Part shown: piece by piece, positions 6,065 through 13,461 of the stretch
Layout: every line of letters starts with the position of its first letter
Position numbering within the stretch: the first letter of the stretch is position 1
Origin: JBEKSX01 sp049516635
Lineage (GTDB): Bacteria > Bacteroidota > Ignavibacteria > Tepidaquicellales > OLB5
NCBI GenBank assembly: GCA_049516635.1
Contig: JBEKSX010000058.1
Coordinates: 1 to 18,818, forward strand
Direction of reading: 5' to 3'
Length of the DNA: 18,818 nucleotides
The notes under the pieces: generated by a model
What the model was told of the DNA's origin: nothing
Seen by the model: the letters and a program-made list of their open reading frames with translations, nothing else
Databases searched by the model: none
Program-made: the position numbers and the translations under genes

Positions 6065-6201
6065 TAAGACCACCCCCCGCCTGAGGTGGTCGAAAGCGAA
6101 CAAGCTATGGACAAGCTAAGAGACAAGCAACTTGATTTATTTTTTGCGATTCCGTGTAATTTTAACAAGTTGAACAAGCTAGCTTGTAGGGGGGTATACC
6201 C
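6065..6201 (+). repeat. Palindromic module A1 (7-mer ACAAGCT)
   Basis: ACAAGCT or a near match occurs at 6100, 6111, 6123, 6165 and 6174, ending in the perfect palindrome ACAAGCT-AGCTTGT (6174-6187) and a GGGGGGTATACC tail. CAACTTG (6128-6134) pairs with CAAGTTG (6166-6172), closing a loop that carries the core TTTTTTGCGATTCCGTG. A GACCACC/GGTGGTC hairpin precedes it at about 6067-6090. The order (left arm, core, right palindrome, G-run plus TACC) is shared with modules A2, B and C. Confidence 0.55.
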
Positions 6202-6250
6202 TCAATGGTCAATCATTAATTTTCAATTAAAATAAAATATTATTACATGT

Positions 6251-6289
6251 CTCCCCTTTAAGAAAGGGGAGAGCCCCGATTTATCGGGG
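6251..6289. repeat. Pair of GC-rich mini-hairpins
   Basis: CTCCCCTTT-AAG-AAAGGGGAG (6251-6271, 9 bp) is followed by CCCCGAT-TT-ATCGGGG (6274-6289, 7 bp), and the run ends GGAGGGG. Such CCCCTTT/AAAGGGG palindromes contrast with the AT-rich surroundings. A closely similar one lies inside the coding region at 17122-17138. They are probably members of a dispersed palindromic repeat family. Confidence 0.6.
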
Positions 6290-6330
6290 GAGGGGTTCTT
6301 GAGGTTCTTTTAACAAAAACCGAAATAAAT

Positions 6331-6466
6331 TAGTCTCTGTCGCAATATCATGAATTTTAAGTATGGTCCAAGTAGTCACTACTTAAGTAATCAAAAAATG
6401 GCGATTCTGAGCAATCTGATTACTTGGGATTACTTAAGTAATGGGGGTGTACCTTGTTTTTATGTT
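6331..6466 (+). repeat. Palindromic module A2 (7-mers AAGTAGT and ATTACTT)
   Basis: Left arm: perfect palindrome AAGTAGT-C-ACTACTT (6370-6384). AAGTAATC (6385-6392) pairs with GATTACTT (6418-6425), closing a 25-base loop with the core AAAAAATGGCGATTCTGAG. The right arm repeats GATTACTT and forms ATTACTTAAGTAAT (6429-6442), followed by GGGGGTGTACCTTGTTTTTA. It aligns over about 100 bases with the reverse complement of module B (12950-13060), including the tail TACCTTGTTTTTA. Confidence 0.65.
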
Positions 6467-6550
6467 CTGTAATAACAATAATTTACAAATTGGTTGATTT
6501 TTATACATTGTCACTATTTATTACGGGGAAAGTAAAATTTCCCGTCTCCT

Positions 6551-6612
6551 CCGAGTCTCTCGAAGAGGACTCGGTGGGCAATCCTCTGAGTCCCCTGCGG
6601 GAGACTCAGAGG
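6551..6612. repeat. Two adjacent GC-rich hairpins before the thioredoxin-NHL gene
   Basis: CCGAGTC (6551-6557) pairs with GACTCGG (6568-6574) around TCTCGAAGAG. CCTCTGAGTC-CCC (6583-6595) pairs with GGG-A-GACTCAGAGG (6599-6612), 13 bp with one bulged A and loop TGC. The inner CTC-GA-AGAGGA of the first hairpin resembles the palindrome inserted in the T-loop of the tRNA-Gln remnant at 4291-4304. The short ORF that overlaps this stretch reads through these repeats and has no gene-like features. Confidence 0.55.
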
Positions 6613-6736
6613 GAACCTTGGAGTTTGAGAAAAATATCTAAATTTACAAAAAATGAAATCTATGAATTACAATGCAGTTTTTACCCATTTTGAAACTATT
6701 ATTATCTATTCCTCATTACTATAGATAAATCACTCT

Positions 6737-8740
6737 ATGTTAAAATTTATTATTGCTAAAGTATTGTTAATACTGCTGATATTATCAAATGTATCATGCG
6801 GTCAGAACAAAGGAGAAGAGGAGACGCCAAATTTGAAATACCTTGGAAATATCACCGCACCTGAATTTCCTTCAGGTCTTCAGTGGCTCAATACGGACAG
6901 ACCCCTTACGCTTAAAGAATTCAAGGGAAAACTTGTTTTGCTTGATTTCTGGACCTACTGCTGTATAAATTGCATGCATATTATTCCCGATCTTAAAAAG
7001 CTGGAAAAGAAATATAAAGATGAGCTTGTCGTGATAGGTGTTCATTCTGCAAAATTTTTGACAGAACAGGGAACGGATAATATCCGCCAGGCGATTCTGC
7101 GTTACGAAATAGAACACCCCGTAGTGAACGATAAAGACCTGCGTGTGTGGAACCTCTACACCGCGAGTTCCTGGCCTACGCTGGTACTGATCGATCCGAA
7201 GGGAAAGATAATCGACACGCATGCCGGCGAAGGCGCTTATGACGCATTCGATCCTGTAATTTCTCAAGCTATACAGGAGTATGATCAGGCGGGAAATATA
7301 CTAGATAGAAAACCCGTAAAGTTCAATCTCGAGAAAAATAATGTTTCGCAAATGCTTTTATCTTTCCCGGGAAAAGTTACCGCTGATGCCTCTTCATCTA
7401 GATTATTCATTACCGATTCGGATAATAAACGTGTGCTCGTTCTAAAGCTCGACCCATCGGGAGAAAATGTATCGGTCGAGGAAGTAATTGGTTCCGGCAT
7501 CGAAGGAAAAAAGGACGGTTCATTTACTGATGCAGAATTCTTCAGACCGCAGGGTATAGCTTATCACAACGATATACTCTACATCGCAGATACTGAAAAT
7601 CATCTCATACGAGAGATTGATCTAAAGAATAAAATAGTCAAAACGATTGCAGGTCTGGGATACCAGTCGCGTGATTGGGGATGGGTGAGCGGTAAAGCGT
7701 CCGAAACCGCTCTGAACTCTCCATGGGACCTGCTCTATCTTAACGATGCGCTTTATATCGCAATGGCGGGTCCGCACCAATTGTGGAGGATGGACCTGAA
7801 GACCGGAATAATTGGCACCTATGCGGGAAGCGGTTTCGAGAATATCCGTGACGGCTCATTTGAATCAGCCGCTCTTGCACAGCCTAGCGGTATTACGACC
7901 GATGGAATAAAATTATATTTTGCCGATAGTGAGGTTAGTGCAGTACGGACAGCAGAACTTGGATCCGATGGGAGGATTTCAACTATCGTGGGGCAGGGTT
8001 TGTTCGATTTTGGAGATATTGACGGAACCGGGAAAAAAGTCCGTCTGCAGCATCCTCTGGGAATAGTCTATAATCCCGAGGATAAATTATTATACGTAGC
8101 CGATACCTATAACAGCAAGATAAAAGTGATAAACCCTGAGACCAAAGAATCAAGAACCTATTCGGGAACAGGTGTTGAAGGGCACGATGATGGTGTAACG
8201 AATGCACAATTTAATGAGCCGTCGGGATTGACAATATTGAACGGAAAAATTTACATTACCGATACAAATAATCATCTCTTACGCGTGATTGACACGAAAA
8301 CGAGAGAGGTGAAGACGGTAAAATTCACTAACCCGGAAATGCTGACAGCGAATCGCATGAGTTCCAAAAAGGTCAAACCGGAAAATATAATCAAGCTCGA
8401 TGAAATGAATGTTAAAGAGGGTTTGGTCAAGCTGAAATTTAATTTTAAGCTGCCTGATGGATTCAAGATTAATCCCGAAGCTCAGCCTCAGCTATCGTTA
8501 AGCTCGGATGGCAACGTAGTTCTGCCACAGGATACGGTGATTGAAACACACGACCCCATGTTCGAATATCCGGCAAAGATCGGTTCGGGCAAGGGTAATC
8601 TCAACGTAGAAGTTCTTATCTACTACTGCGAAGACCAGAATATCGGCGTGTGTAAATTCAAAGACCTGTATTTCGAGATACCCCTGAGCGTTAACAGCAA
8701 GGGAAACGATTTCGTAAATATAGATTATACATTGAATTAA
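6737..8740 (+). CDS. Lipoprotein with thioredoxin-like domain and NHL beta-propeller
   Basis: This 667-residue protein is the bacterial counterpart of NHLRC2. It begins with a lipoprotein signal (lipobox SNVSC, Cys21). A thioredoxin/TlpA-like domain spans about 40-175, with FWTYCCINCMH holding the redox pair C76-I-N-C79 and a cis-proline segment SSWPTLVLID. About 200-530 holds NHL repeats (FRPQGIAY..LYIADTENHLIREID, LNSPWDLLY, QHPLGIVY..LYVADTYNSKIKVI, FNEPSGLTI..IYITDTNNHLLRVID) that form a six-bladed propeller. The last ~100 residues are a beta-sandwich with two cysteines (YYCEDQNIGVCKF). It is predicted to act in the periplasm or on an outer membrane leaflet as a thiol-disulfide protein; the partner is unknown. 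The ATG at 6737 fits the signal peptide. A terminator hairpin follows. Confidence 0.92.
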   Translation: MLKFIIAKVLLILLILSNVSCGQNKGEEETPNLKYLGNITAPEFPSGLQWLNTDRPLTLKEFKGKLVLLDFWTYCCINCMHIIPDLKKLEKKYKDELVVIGVHSAKFLTEQGTDNIRQAILRYEIEHPVVNDKDLRVWNLYTASSWPTLVLIDPKGKIIDTHAGEGAYDAFDPVISQAIQEYDQAGNILDRKPVKFNLEKNNVSQMLLSFPGKVTADASSSRLFITDSDNKRVLVLKLDPSGENVSVEEVIGSGIEGKKDGSFTDAEFFRPQGIAYHNDILYIADTENHLIREIDLKNKIVKTIAGLGYQSRDWGWVSGKASETALNSPWDLLYLNDALYIAMAGPHQLWRMDLKTGIIGTYAGSGFENIRDGSFESAALAQPSGITTDGIKLYFADSEVSAVRTAELGSDGRISTIVGQGLFDFGDIDGTGKKVRLQHPLGIVYNPEDKLLYVADTYNSKIKVINPETKESRTYSGTGVEGHDDGVTNAQFNEPSGLTILNGKIYITDTNNHLLRVIDTKTREVKTVKFTNPEMLTANRMSSKKVKPENIIKLDEMNVKEGLVKLKFNFKLPDGFKINPEAQPQLSLSSDGNVVLPQDTVIETHDPMFEYPAKIGSGKGNLNVEVLIYYCEDQNIGVCKFKDLYFEIPLSVNSKGNDFVNIDYTLN

Positions 8741-8768
8741 ATGACAATAAACCCGATTATTGTATGCA

Positions 8769-8792
8769 GGGCGGGTTGATACCTGCCCTTTT
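8769..8792 (+). terminator. Intrinsic terminator of the thioredoxin-NHL gene
   Basis: GGGCGGGT (8769-8776), loop TGAT, ACCTGCCC (8781-8788) form an 8-bp stem with one G-U pair, followed by TTTT. It lies 29 bases after the stop codon and 12 bases before the tsaC-like start, so it separates the two genes. Confidence 0.8.
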
Positions 8793-8803
8793 GATATAAA
8801 ACA

Positions 8804-9745
8804 ATGTATACGAAGATCGTAAATGATGTCGAAGAAGCTGCAAAGTATATACTAAACTCGGAGGTCGTGGCATTTCCGACAGAAACTGTTTATGGACTCG
8901 GTGCCAATGTGTTCGATGATGAAGCTGTAAAAAAGATCTTTATCCTGAAAAAGAGACCTCTTGATAACCCGCTCATCGTACACATTTCATCTAAAAAACA
9001 GATCGGGCTCTTGGCTGCAGAGATAGGAAGTACTGCAAAAAAAATAATAAAGAAATTTTTTCCCGGACCCATAACGGTGATTCTGAAAAAGAACCCCATA
9101 GTACCTGATAGGGCTGCAGCGGTACTCGATACGATAGCAATAAGAATGCCCTCTTCGAAGATCGCACATGAGTTTATTAAAGCATGCGGTGTTCCTATTG
9201 CTGCGCCATCAGCGAATCTTTCAGGTTCTCCGTCACCTACAAGCTTCCTGCATGTACTCCATGACTTTAACGGCAGGGTTCCCTGTGTTTTAGCCGGACC
9301 TTCTTCAAAATACGGGCTCGAATCGACGGTCATAGATTGCTCGGCGTCAGTTCCCGCAGTACTTCGGCCGGGTATGGTCACATTGGAACAGCTCAGGAAG
9401 ATCGATCGAAAAATAATATTGCGGACGCACACACGGAAAATGAAAAGTCCCGGACAGAAATATAAACATTATTCTCCGGAAGCAAAAGTAGTTCTCGTAA
9501 AGAAATTATCCAAAGTGGTAGAAAATTCAGCTTATATAGGAATTGCTTCTTTAGATACAAATAGCAAAACTAAGATTAGTTTTTATAAAGTATGCAGAGA
9601 TGTTGAACATTATGCAAAGAGCTTATTTTCTTTTTTTCGTGAATGTGATGTTAGAGGGATCCATACCCTTTACGCTCAGAAGGTTGATGAATCAGGTCTA
9701 GGGCTTGCAATAATGAACCGCCTTAAAAAAGCCGCTAAGGAATAA
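8804..9745 (+). CDS. L-threonylcarbamoyladenylate synthase (Sua5/YwlC/YrdC family)
   Basis: The enzyme makes threonylcarbamoyl-AMP from threonine, bicarbonate and ATP, the first step of the t6A37 modification of ANN-decoding tRNAs, in the cytoplasm. The YrdC domain fills about residues 10-200: VAFPTETVYGLGANV, KKRPLDNPLIVHI, FFPGPITVILKK, IAIRMPSSKIAHEFI, PIAAPSANLSGSPSPT and STVIDCS. At 313 residues it is longer than TsaC and carries the C-terminal Sua5 domain, entered by the linker PGQKYKHYSPEAKVVLV, so it is the Sua5/YwlC form. The ATG at 8804 gives the short N-terminus expected. The partner genes (tsaD, tsaB, tsaE) are not in the window. Confidence 0.95.
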   Translation: MYTKIVNDVEEAAKYILNSEVVAFPTETVYGLGANVFDDEAVKKIFILKKRPLDNPLIVHISSKKQIGLLAAEIGSTAKKIIKKFFPGPITVILKKNPIVPDRAAAVLDTIAIRMPSSKIAHEFIKACGVPIAAPSANLSGSPSPTSFLHVLHDFNGRVPCVLAGPSSKYGLESTVIDCSASVPAVLRPGMVTLEQLRKIDRKIILRTHTRKMKSPGQKYKHYSPEAKVVLVKKLSKVVENSAYIGIASLDTNSKTKISFYKVCRDVEHYAKSLFSFFRECDVRGIHTLYAQKVDESGLGLAIMNRLKKAAKE

Positions 9746-9767
9746 CCTGATTATTATATATTAGATA

Positions 9768-9789
9768 TAATAATAAATATTTATTATTA
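9768..9789. other. Perfect 22-bp AT-only palindrome
   Basis: TAATAATAAAT (9768-9778) is followed by its exact reverse complement (9779-9789) with no spacer, 23 bases after the Sua5 stop. It may serve as a weak bidirectional terminator or protein site. AT-rich sequence gives such palindromes fairly easily, so significance is uncertain. Confidence 0.4.
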
Positions 9790-9887
9790 CAATATATAAA
9801 ATTAAAATATTTTCAATTGTTAGGTTGAGGATTCTTAAAAATATGTTTGATACCCAAATTTTTCCTTTCACTGTTAATAAAATATTT

Positions 9888-10361
9888 ATGGGGACGCAGC
9901 GAAAAAATTTCTTAATCTTGATAATAACCGCTGCCTCTTTCCTTACATCTATCTTCTCTTCATGTGATCAATACAAACCTATCTTGAATTACCTGAAACA
10001 CGGTGCAGATACGATGTATGTGGTCTTATATGCTGACAGCGTAAATTTCACAAATATTTTTTACATAGATACTTTGTACAAGCTGAGCAGGGATCACTAT
10101 TCACTGTCACCGTCAGATTTAGAATCTCAGTTCTGGTCGGGCGGAAGACCCAATAAACCGGATTTTAACAGGAAAAATTATTACGCGCGTATTATAGGTA
10201 TCAGCGATGACAACGTTTTTTATACGAGCGCTGTTCATTACCGCGTGAACCGCGAAACGAAACTGAATGAGCTTGAGCAACTGGGCAAAGAACGCCATTC
10301 GACGGTGACGCTCGAGACCCCTAAGGGCCTGATCGATGTTCCGGTCGATTCATTGAAATGA
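9888..10361 (+). CDS. Small lipoprotein of unknown function
   Basis: The frame opens at 9825, but the ATG at 9888 gives a clean lipoprotein signal (MGTQRKNFLILIITAASFLT, then SIFSSC with Cys26), so a 157-residue product is preferred. The mature part (DQYKPILNYLKHGADTMYVVLYADS...RDHYSLSPSDLESQFWSGGRPNKPDFNRKNYYARIIGISDD...) has no motif I recognise and no further membrane segment. It ends KGLIDVPVDSLK, with no sorting domain. It lies between Sua5 and the metalloprotease on the same strand, but the gaps on both sides (about 140 and 257 bases) argue against a tight operon. Confidence 0.72.
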   Translation: MGTQRKNFLILIITAASFLTSIFSSCDQYKPILNYLKHGADTMYVVLYADSVNFTNIFYIDTLYKLSRDHYSLSPSDLESQFWSGGRPNKPDFNRKNYYARIIGISDDNVFYTSAVHYRVNRETKLNELEQLGKERHSTVTLETPKGLIDVPVDSLK

Positions 10362-10518
10362 TTTAGGTTTGCACGAAATCCTTGACGATAATTTGTAGTT
10401 AACCTAAATTACAGATATAGCACCAAACCCTTGGATATAGGACAATTATTACATAAGTTTCCTTGTAAAAGAATATGATAATAATCAGATGATTTTAGCG
10501 TATTTGAAGCGATTAAAC

Positions 10519-10549
10519 TTGAAAAATGTTTTTTTAAAGATTATATTTA
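10519..10549 (+). promoter_or_regulatory. Possible promoter of the metalloprotease gene (TTG-N20-TATATTTA)
   Basis: TTG at 10519-10521 and TATATTTA at 10542-10549 are 20 bases apart, one mismatch from TAnnTTTG and with the same spacing as the sites at 6022 and 13359. It sits about 70 bases before the ATG at 10619. The AT-rich context makes chance matches fairly likely. Confidence 0.35.
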
Positions 10550-10618
10550 TCAAGAAAATCAGTTCTTACAGATCACCCCTACGCAAAAAACTATTTTACA
10601 ACTTATTCTTTTTTGCAA

Positions 10619-12889
10619 ATGCTCTTAAATAGGTTATTATTTTATTCCGGTTTATTACAGAAAAAAAATATTACCGTTTTTTCAATCCTGTTATCTTTCT
10701 TTATCTTTACTGCTAACATATTCTGCCAGCAGAACATCAAAGTCTGCGTTATGCCTAAAACTTCTCCGATGACGAGTTCTTATTTTCCCGTCTCGAACAC
10801 CGATACACTGAAAGCCCTTGTGATATTCGTCAGATACCAGGATGATAATTTCTGGTGCTGCCCTGACTGGCCGCCTGATTTATGGGCGGTTCCGGAGTGG
10901 GGCAATAAAGTATTAACACCCATGGGAGAACCGATAACCTATAATCCTTCAATCTCGGGTTACTTCGATGCGATGTCATCTTATAACGGCATCCACGGTT
11001 GGCAGCTCAGAGGTGACGTATATCCAAATTTGTACGTTACACAGCACCCAACAGCATATTACCAGGGACGAGGGGGTTTAGGTGCCGTAGCTGAAGAGAT
11101 ATTTACAAATTTAGATACAAAAATAAATTTTGCCGATTATGACAGGTTAGATCCCACTGACTATAACCATAATGGTAACCTGAATGAACCCGATGGTTAT
11201 GCGGATATGATTATCCTCTGGTTCAGATGGTTGAACTCGGGGATAGACGGCGCATATTTTTCGGGAGTAGCCGCCTTAGGCGGTATGTCAATGACCTTTC
11301 CTAATGGTGAATTTATCACTAATGATCTGATAAACCTTAACGGTGTACCGACCCATTTGAAAATCAGTCCTGGAGCCCCGGCCAGTAACCTATCCCTGGC
11401 TTCCGGTCTGATGGGCGAAGGAACCACTATTGGAGGCATTAATATATTTGCACATGAGATCGGACATTACTTATTCGGACTCTATCACACACAGCATCTT
11501 GGAGTATGGAACCTGATGACAGGAAATGGTGTCGGCATCATGAACACAATGGAAAGAACCAACCTTGGCTGGATTCCTGACCCGCCGCGCTATACTACAC
11601 AGTACGGGATCTACAATATTCACCTCCAGGATTTCGAATCGACCGGGCAGTCATATATATTCGATACTTACTCCGAACGTTATACTCTCGAAAACAGGGG
11701 AACTGCAGGTTTCTATTCAAAAAAAAGCAACTGGATAATGCCGGGCAACGGACTTTTAATAACAGACGTGCATTTCGACCCTGCACTCTATGATGAATCA
11801 TATACAATCGCATGCGCTGATTCCAGATGGAACTGGATGAATTCGGGAACCGCTGTATGTACATTCTCTTGCATGAACATGCACAATATAACATTTAATT
11901 ATCCGTTCAAAAAATTAGAACCTTCGAACAACGGCTTTTCTAATATGGAAATGCATGACATTTGCACTTCCGATAGCACGGGCAATGTGTGCCGGTCATA
12001 CGACAGCTGTGCCGGATGCTGGGGTAATCTCTGGAACATCAGATATAACCAGGTATTTTCACAATGGAGCAATCCGAAAACCGACAGCGCAATGAACGGA
12101 AAAGGTATCCTGATCGAATTGCAAAAACAGAATAAAGACGGCTCGCTGGATATACTGGTAAAATTCGGTGTAGATAATTGTGAAACAGGTACGCACCCTT
12201 CAAAGCCGATGGGGCTTACACCTTCAAAATATTATTTCGATCCGCAGAAGCCGAATAGATTTCATCCGAAACTCGACTGGATCAAGAATACCGAACCCGA
12301 TGTTGCAAATAGTACTAATCCCGGCAAGTACAATATCTGGAGGGCACTCGTATTGATATCAAAGATCGAACCCGCCGTTTACGACCTTATACAGACAGTA
12401 CCGGCAAATGTGAATACGTTTACCGACAATTCAATTTCCCTCTATGATCCGGCTACGAGCACCGGGTGCGCTTATCAGCCCCGCGAATATGCGTACAGGG
12501 TCTCAGCAGTTGATAACGAGAACCTGGAATCGGTCAGGTCCGACAGGGGAGATATTTACGGTCTTATCGATCCCTGTGAAGCTCCCGGCGGTGACCGTAT
12601 AGCGCAGGAAAATCCGTCTGCTCCGAATGAATTTAAAGTGTATAATTATCCGAACCCGTTCAATCCTTCTACCGATATTAAATATACAATTCCAGCTGAT
12701 GCATACGTAACGATCACTATATACAATGCACTCGGTCAGGAGATCATAACGCTTGAAAACAGCGAATTCAAAAAAGCGGGGAGTTACGCTATTAAGTTCG
12801 ACGGCATGAACTATGCCAGCGGGATATATTTCTACAGGATAACAGCGGGACAGTTCAGTGCCACCAAAAAGATGCTTTTATTGAAGTAG
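10619..12889 (+). CDS. Secreted M6-like zinc metalloprotease with T9SS sorting domain
   Basis: A secreted peptidase of the immune inhibitor A-like (M6) type. I place the start at the ATG at 10619 (756 residues); a TTG two codons earlier is the alternative. The signal peptide contains FSILLSFFIFTANIFC. The catalytic motif is FAHEIGHYLFGLYH: H279, E280, H283 and a third ligand H290, the HExxHxxGxxH form. The upstream region (GYFDAMSSYNGIHGWQLRGDVYPNLYV, then NHNGNLNEPDGYADMIILWF) matches the N-terminal part of the M6 catalytic domain, and LMTGNGVGIMNTMERTNLGWI follows. A fibronectin-like stretch (about 515-650) precedes the type A sorting domain (YNYPNPFNPSTDIKYTIP...SGIYFYRITAGQF...KMLLLK). 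It is predicted to be exported and released or anchored through T9SS; the substrate is unknown. Confidence 0.9.
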   Translation: MLLNRLLFYSGLLQKKNITVFSILLSFFIFTANIFCQQNIKVCVMPKTSPMTSSYFPVSNTDTLKALVIFVRYQDDNFWCCPDWPPDLWAVPEWGNKVLTPMGEPITYNPSISGYFDAMSSYNGIHGWQLRGDVYPNLYVTQHPTAYYQGRGGLGAVAEEIFTNLDTKINFADYDRLDPTDYNHNGNLNEPDGYADMIILWFRWLNSGIDGAYFSGVAALGGMSMTFPNGEFITNDLINLNGVPTHLKISPGAPASNLSLASGLMGEGTTIGGINIFAHEIGHYLFGLYHTQHLGVWNLMTGNGVGIMNTMERTNLGWIPDPPRYTTQYGIYNIHLQDFESTGQSYIFDTYSERYTLENRGTAGFYSKKSNWIMPGNGLLITDVHFDPALYDESYTIACADSRWNWMNSGTAVCTFSCMNMHNITFNYPFKKLEPSNNGFSNMEMHDICTSDSTGNVCRSYDSCAGCWGNLWNIRYNQVFSQWSNPKTDSAMNGKGILIELQKQNKDGSLDILVKFGVDNCETGTHPSKPMGLTPSKYYFDPQKPNRFHPKLDWIKNTEPDVANSTNPGKYNIWRALVLISKIEPAVYDLIQTVPANVNTFTDNSISLYDPATSTGCAYQPREYAYRVSAVDNENLESVRSDRGDIYGLIDPCEAPGGDRIAQENPSAPNEFKVYNYPNPFNPSTDIKYTIPADAYVTITIYNALGQEIITLENSEFKKAGSYAIKFDGMNYASGIYFYRITAGQFSATKKMLLLK

Positions 12890-12949
12890 CCAGAACGCAT
12901 CGCTATTTCTGCCAAAATGTCAAAGAACGTCTGAAAAATTAACACTTTG

Positions 12950-13080
12950 TTTTTATGAAATTTAAAAACAAGGTAGACCCCCTACTACTTTAAGTAATCA
13001 CAAGTAATCAGGAAGCACAGAAACGCCATTTTTTAGTGGTTTAAGTAGTGACTACTTAGTAGTTGTTTACGAACTCCATA
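12950..13080 (-). repeat. Palindromic module B (reverse copy related to A2)
   Basis: Read on the minus strand it follows the same order as A2. The left palindrome AAGTAGT-C-ACTACTT (13057-13043) has the same 15 bases as in A2. The core AAAAAATGGCGTTTCTGTG is followed by GATTACTT twice, then AAAGTAGTAG, GGGGGTCTACC and TTGTTTTTA. Here AAGTAGT in the right arm (12990-12984) can pair with ACTACTT in the left arm. It lies in tandem with module C, with shared inter-module sequence (AATG.CAAAGAA). Confidence 0.65.
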
Positions 13081-13290
13081 CCGTGACAAAATGCCAAAGA
13101 AACGTAATGAATATTATAGTGCTGTTTTTCAATGGTTAATTAATATGGTACCACCCGGGTAACTTGAGTTACCCCTTCATCGAAAAAACACAAAATACAA
13201 ACACCAAACGCCACTTTTTGAAAATTTAAGTTAGGGTAACTTAGTTACCTCTTTGAGGTATCAGGTTATGACAATATGTCACAGAGTGGT
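13081..13290 (-). repeat. Palindromic module C (7-mer GGTAACT)
   Basis: Minus strand. The left palindrome GGTAACT-A-AGTTACC (13249-13235) and right palindrome GGGTAACT-CA-AGTTACCC (13174-13157) are built on one 7-mer and can pair with each other. The core between them, AAAAAGTGGCGTTTGGTG, and the tail GGGTGGTACC correspond to those of A2 and B, but the arm sequence is entirely different. A start-of-module block (GTGACATATTGTCAT) resembles TGTCGCAATATCATG in A2. Confidence 0.6.
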
Positions 13291-13328
13291 TTCTCCATTT
13301 ATAAACAGTTTTAAAAGAACAATGAATA

Positions 13329-13401
13329 CAAATATACTACATTAAACTGCAAAAATCAAGGCAAAAATTTGGGATAGTTGAGGAAAGCAGAGGAAAATGA
13401 A
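13329..13401 (-). promoter_or_regulatory. Conserved promoter-like leader of palindromic stretch 2 (TTG-N20-TATATTTG)
   Basis: On the minus strand TTG (13359-13357) and TATATTTG (13336-13329) are 20 bases apart. The surrounding segment, from CTGCTTTCC through AAATTTTTGCCTTGA to TTAATGTA, matches 5990-6056 with few differences. Transcription would run leftward through modules C and B. It begins close to the terminator of the beta-helix gene. Confidence 0.55.
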
Positions 13402-13403
13402 TT

Positions 13404-13431
13404 AAAAAAAGGGCGTTTGTTAGAACGCCCT
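13404..13431 (-). terminator. Intrinsic terminator of the beta-helix gene
   Basis: On the minus strand AGGGCGTT, a 6-base loop, AACGCCCT (13431-13410) form a perfect 8-bp stem followed by a run of seven T, 30 bases after the stop codon at 13462. Confidence 0.88.
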
Positions 13432-13461
13432 CAATTCGTTATTTCACAATTCACTATTTCG

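Noticed and set aside
6454..6693. 79-codon plus-strand ORF in the stretch before the thioredoxin-NHL gene
   Set aside because: It reads through two GC-rich hairpins and AT-rich DNA, its start lies in the tail of palindromic module A2, and the product has no domain, signal or composition typical of a gene.
8890..9432. 180-codon minus-strand ORF opposite the Sua5 gene
   Set aside because: It is a shadow of a strongly conserved coding sequence on the plus strand; its product has no recognisable features.
12950..13290. Integron attC sites or CRISPR-like array for the palindromic modules
   Set aside because: No integrase or cas gene is present, the modules are of irregular length, and the attC core sequence (RYYYAAC/GTTRRRY) was not identified in paired form.
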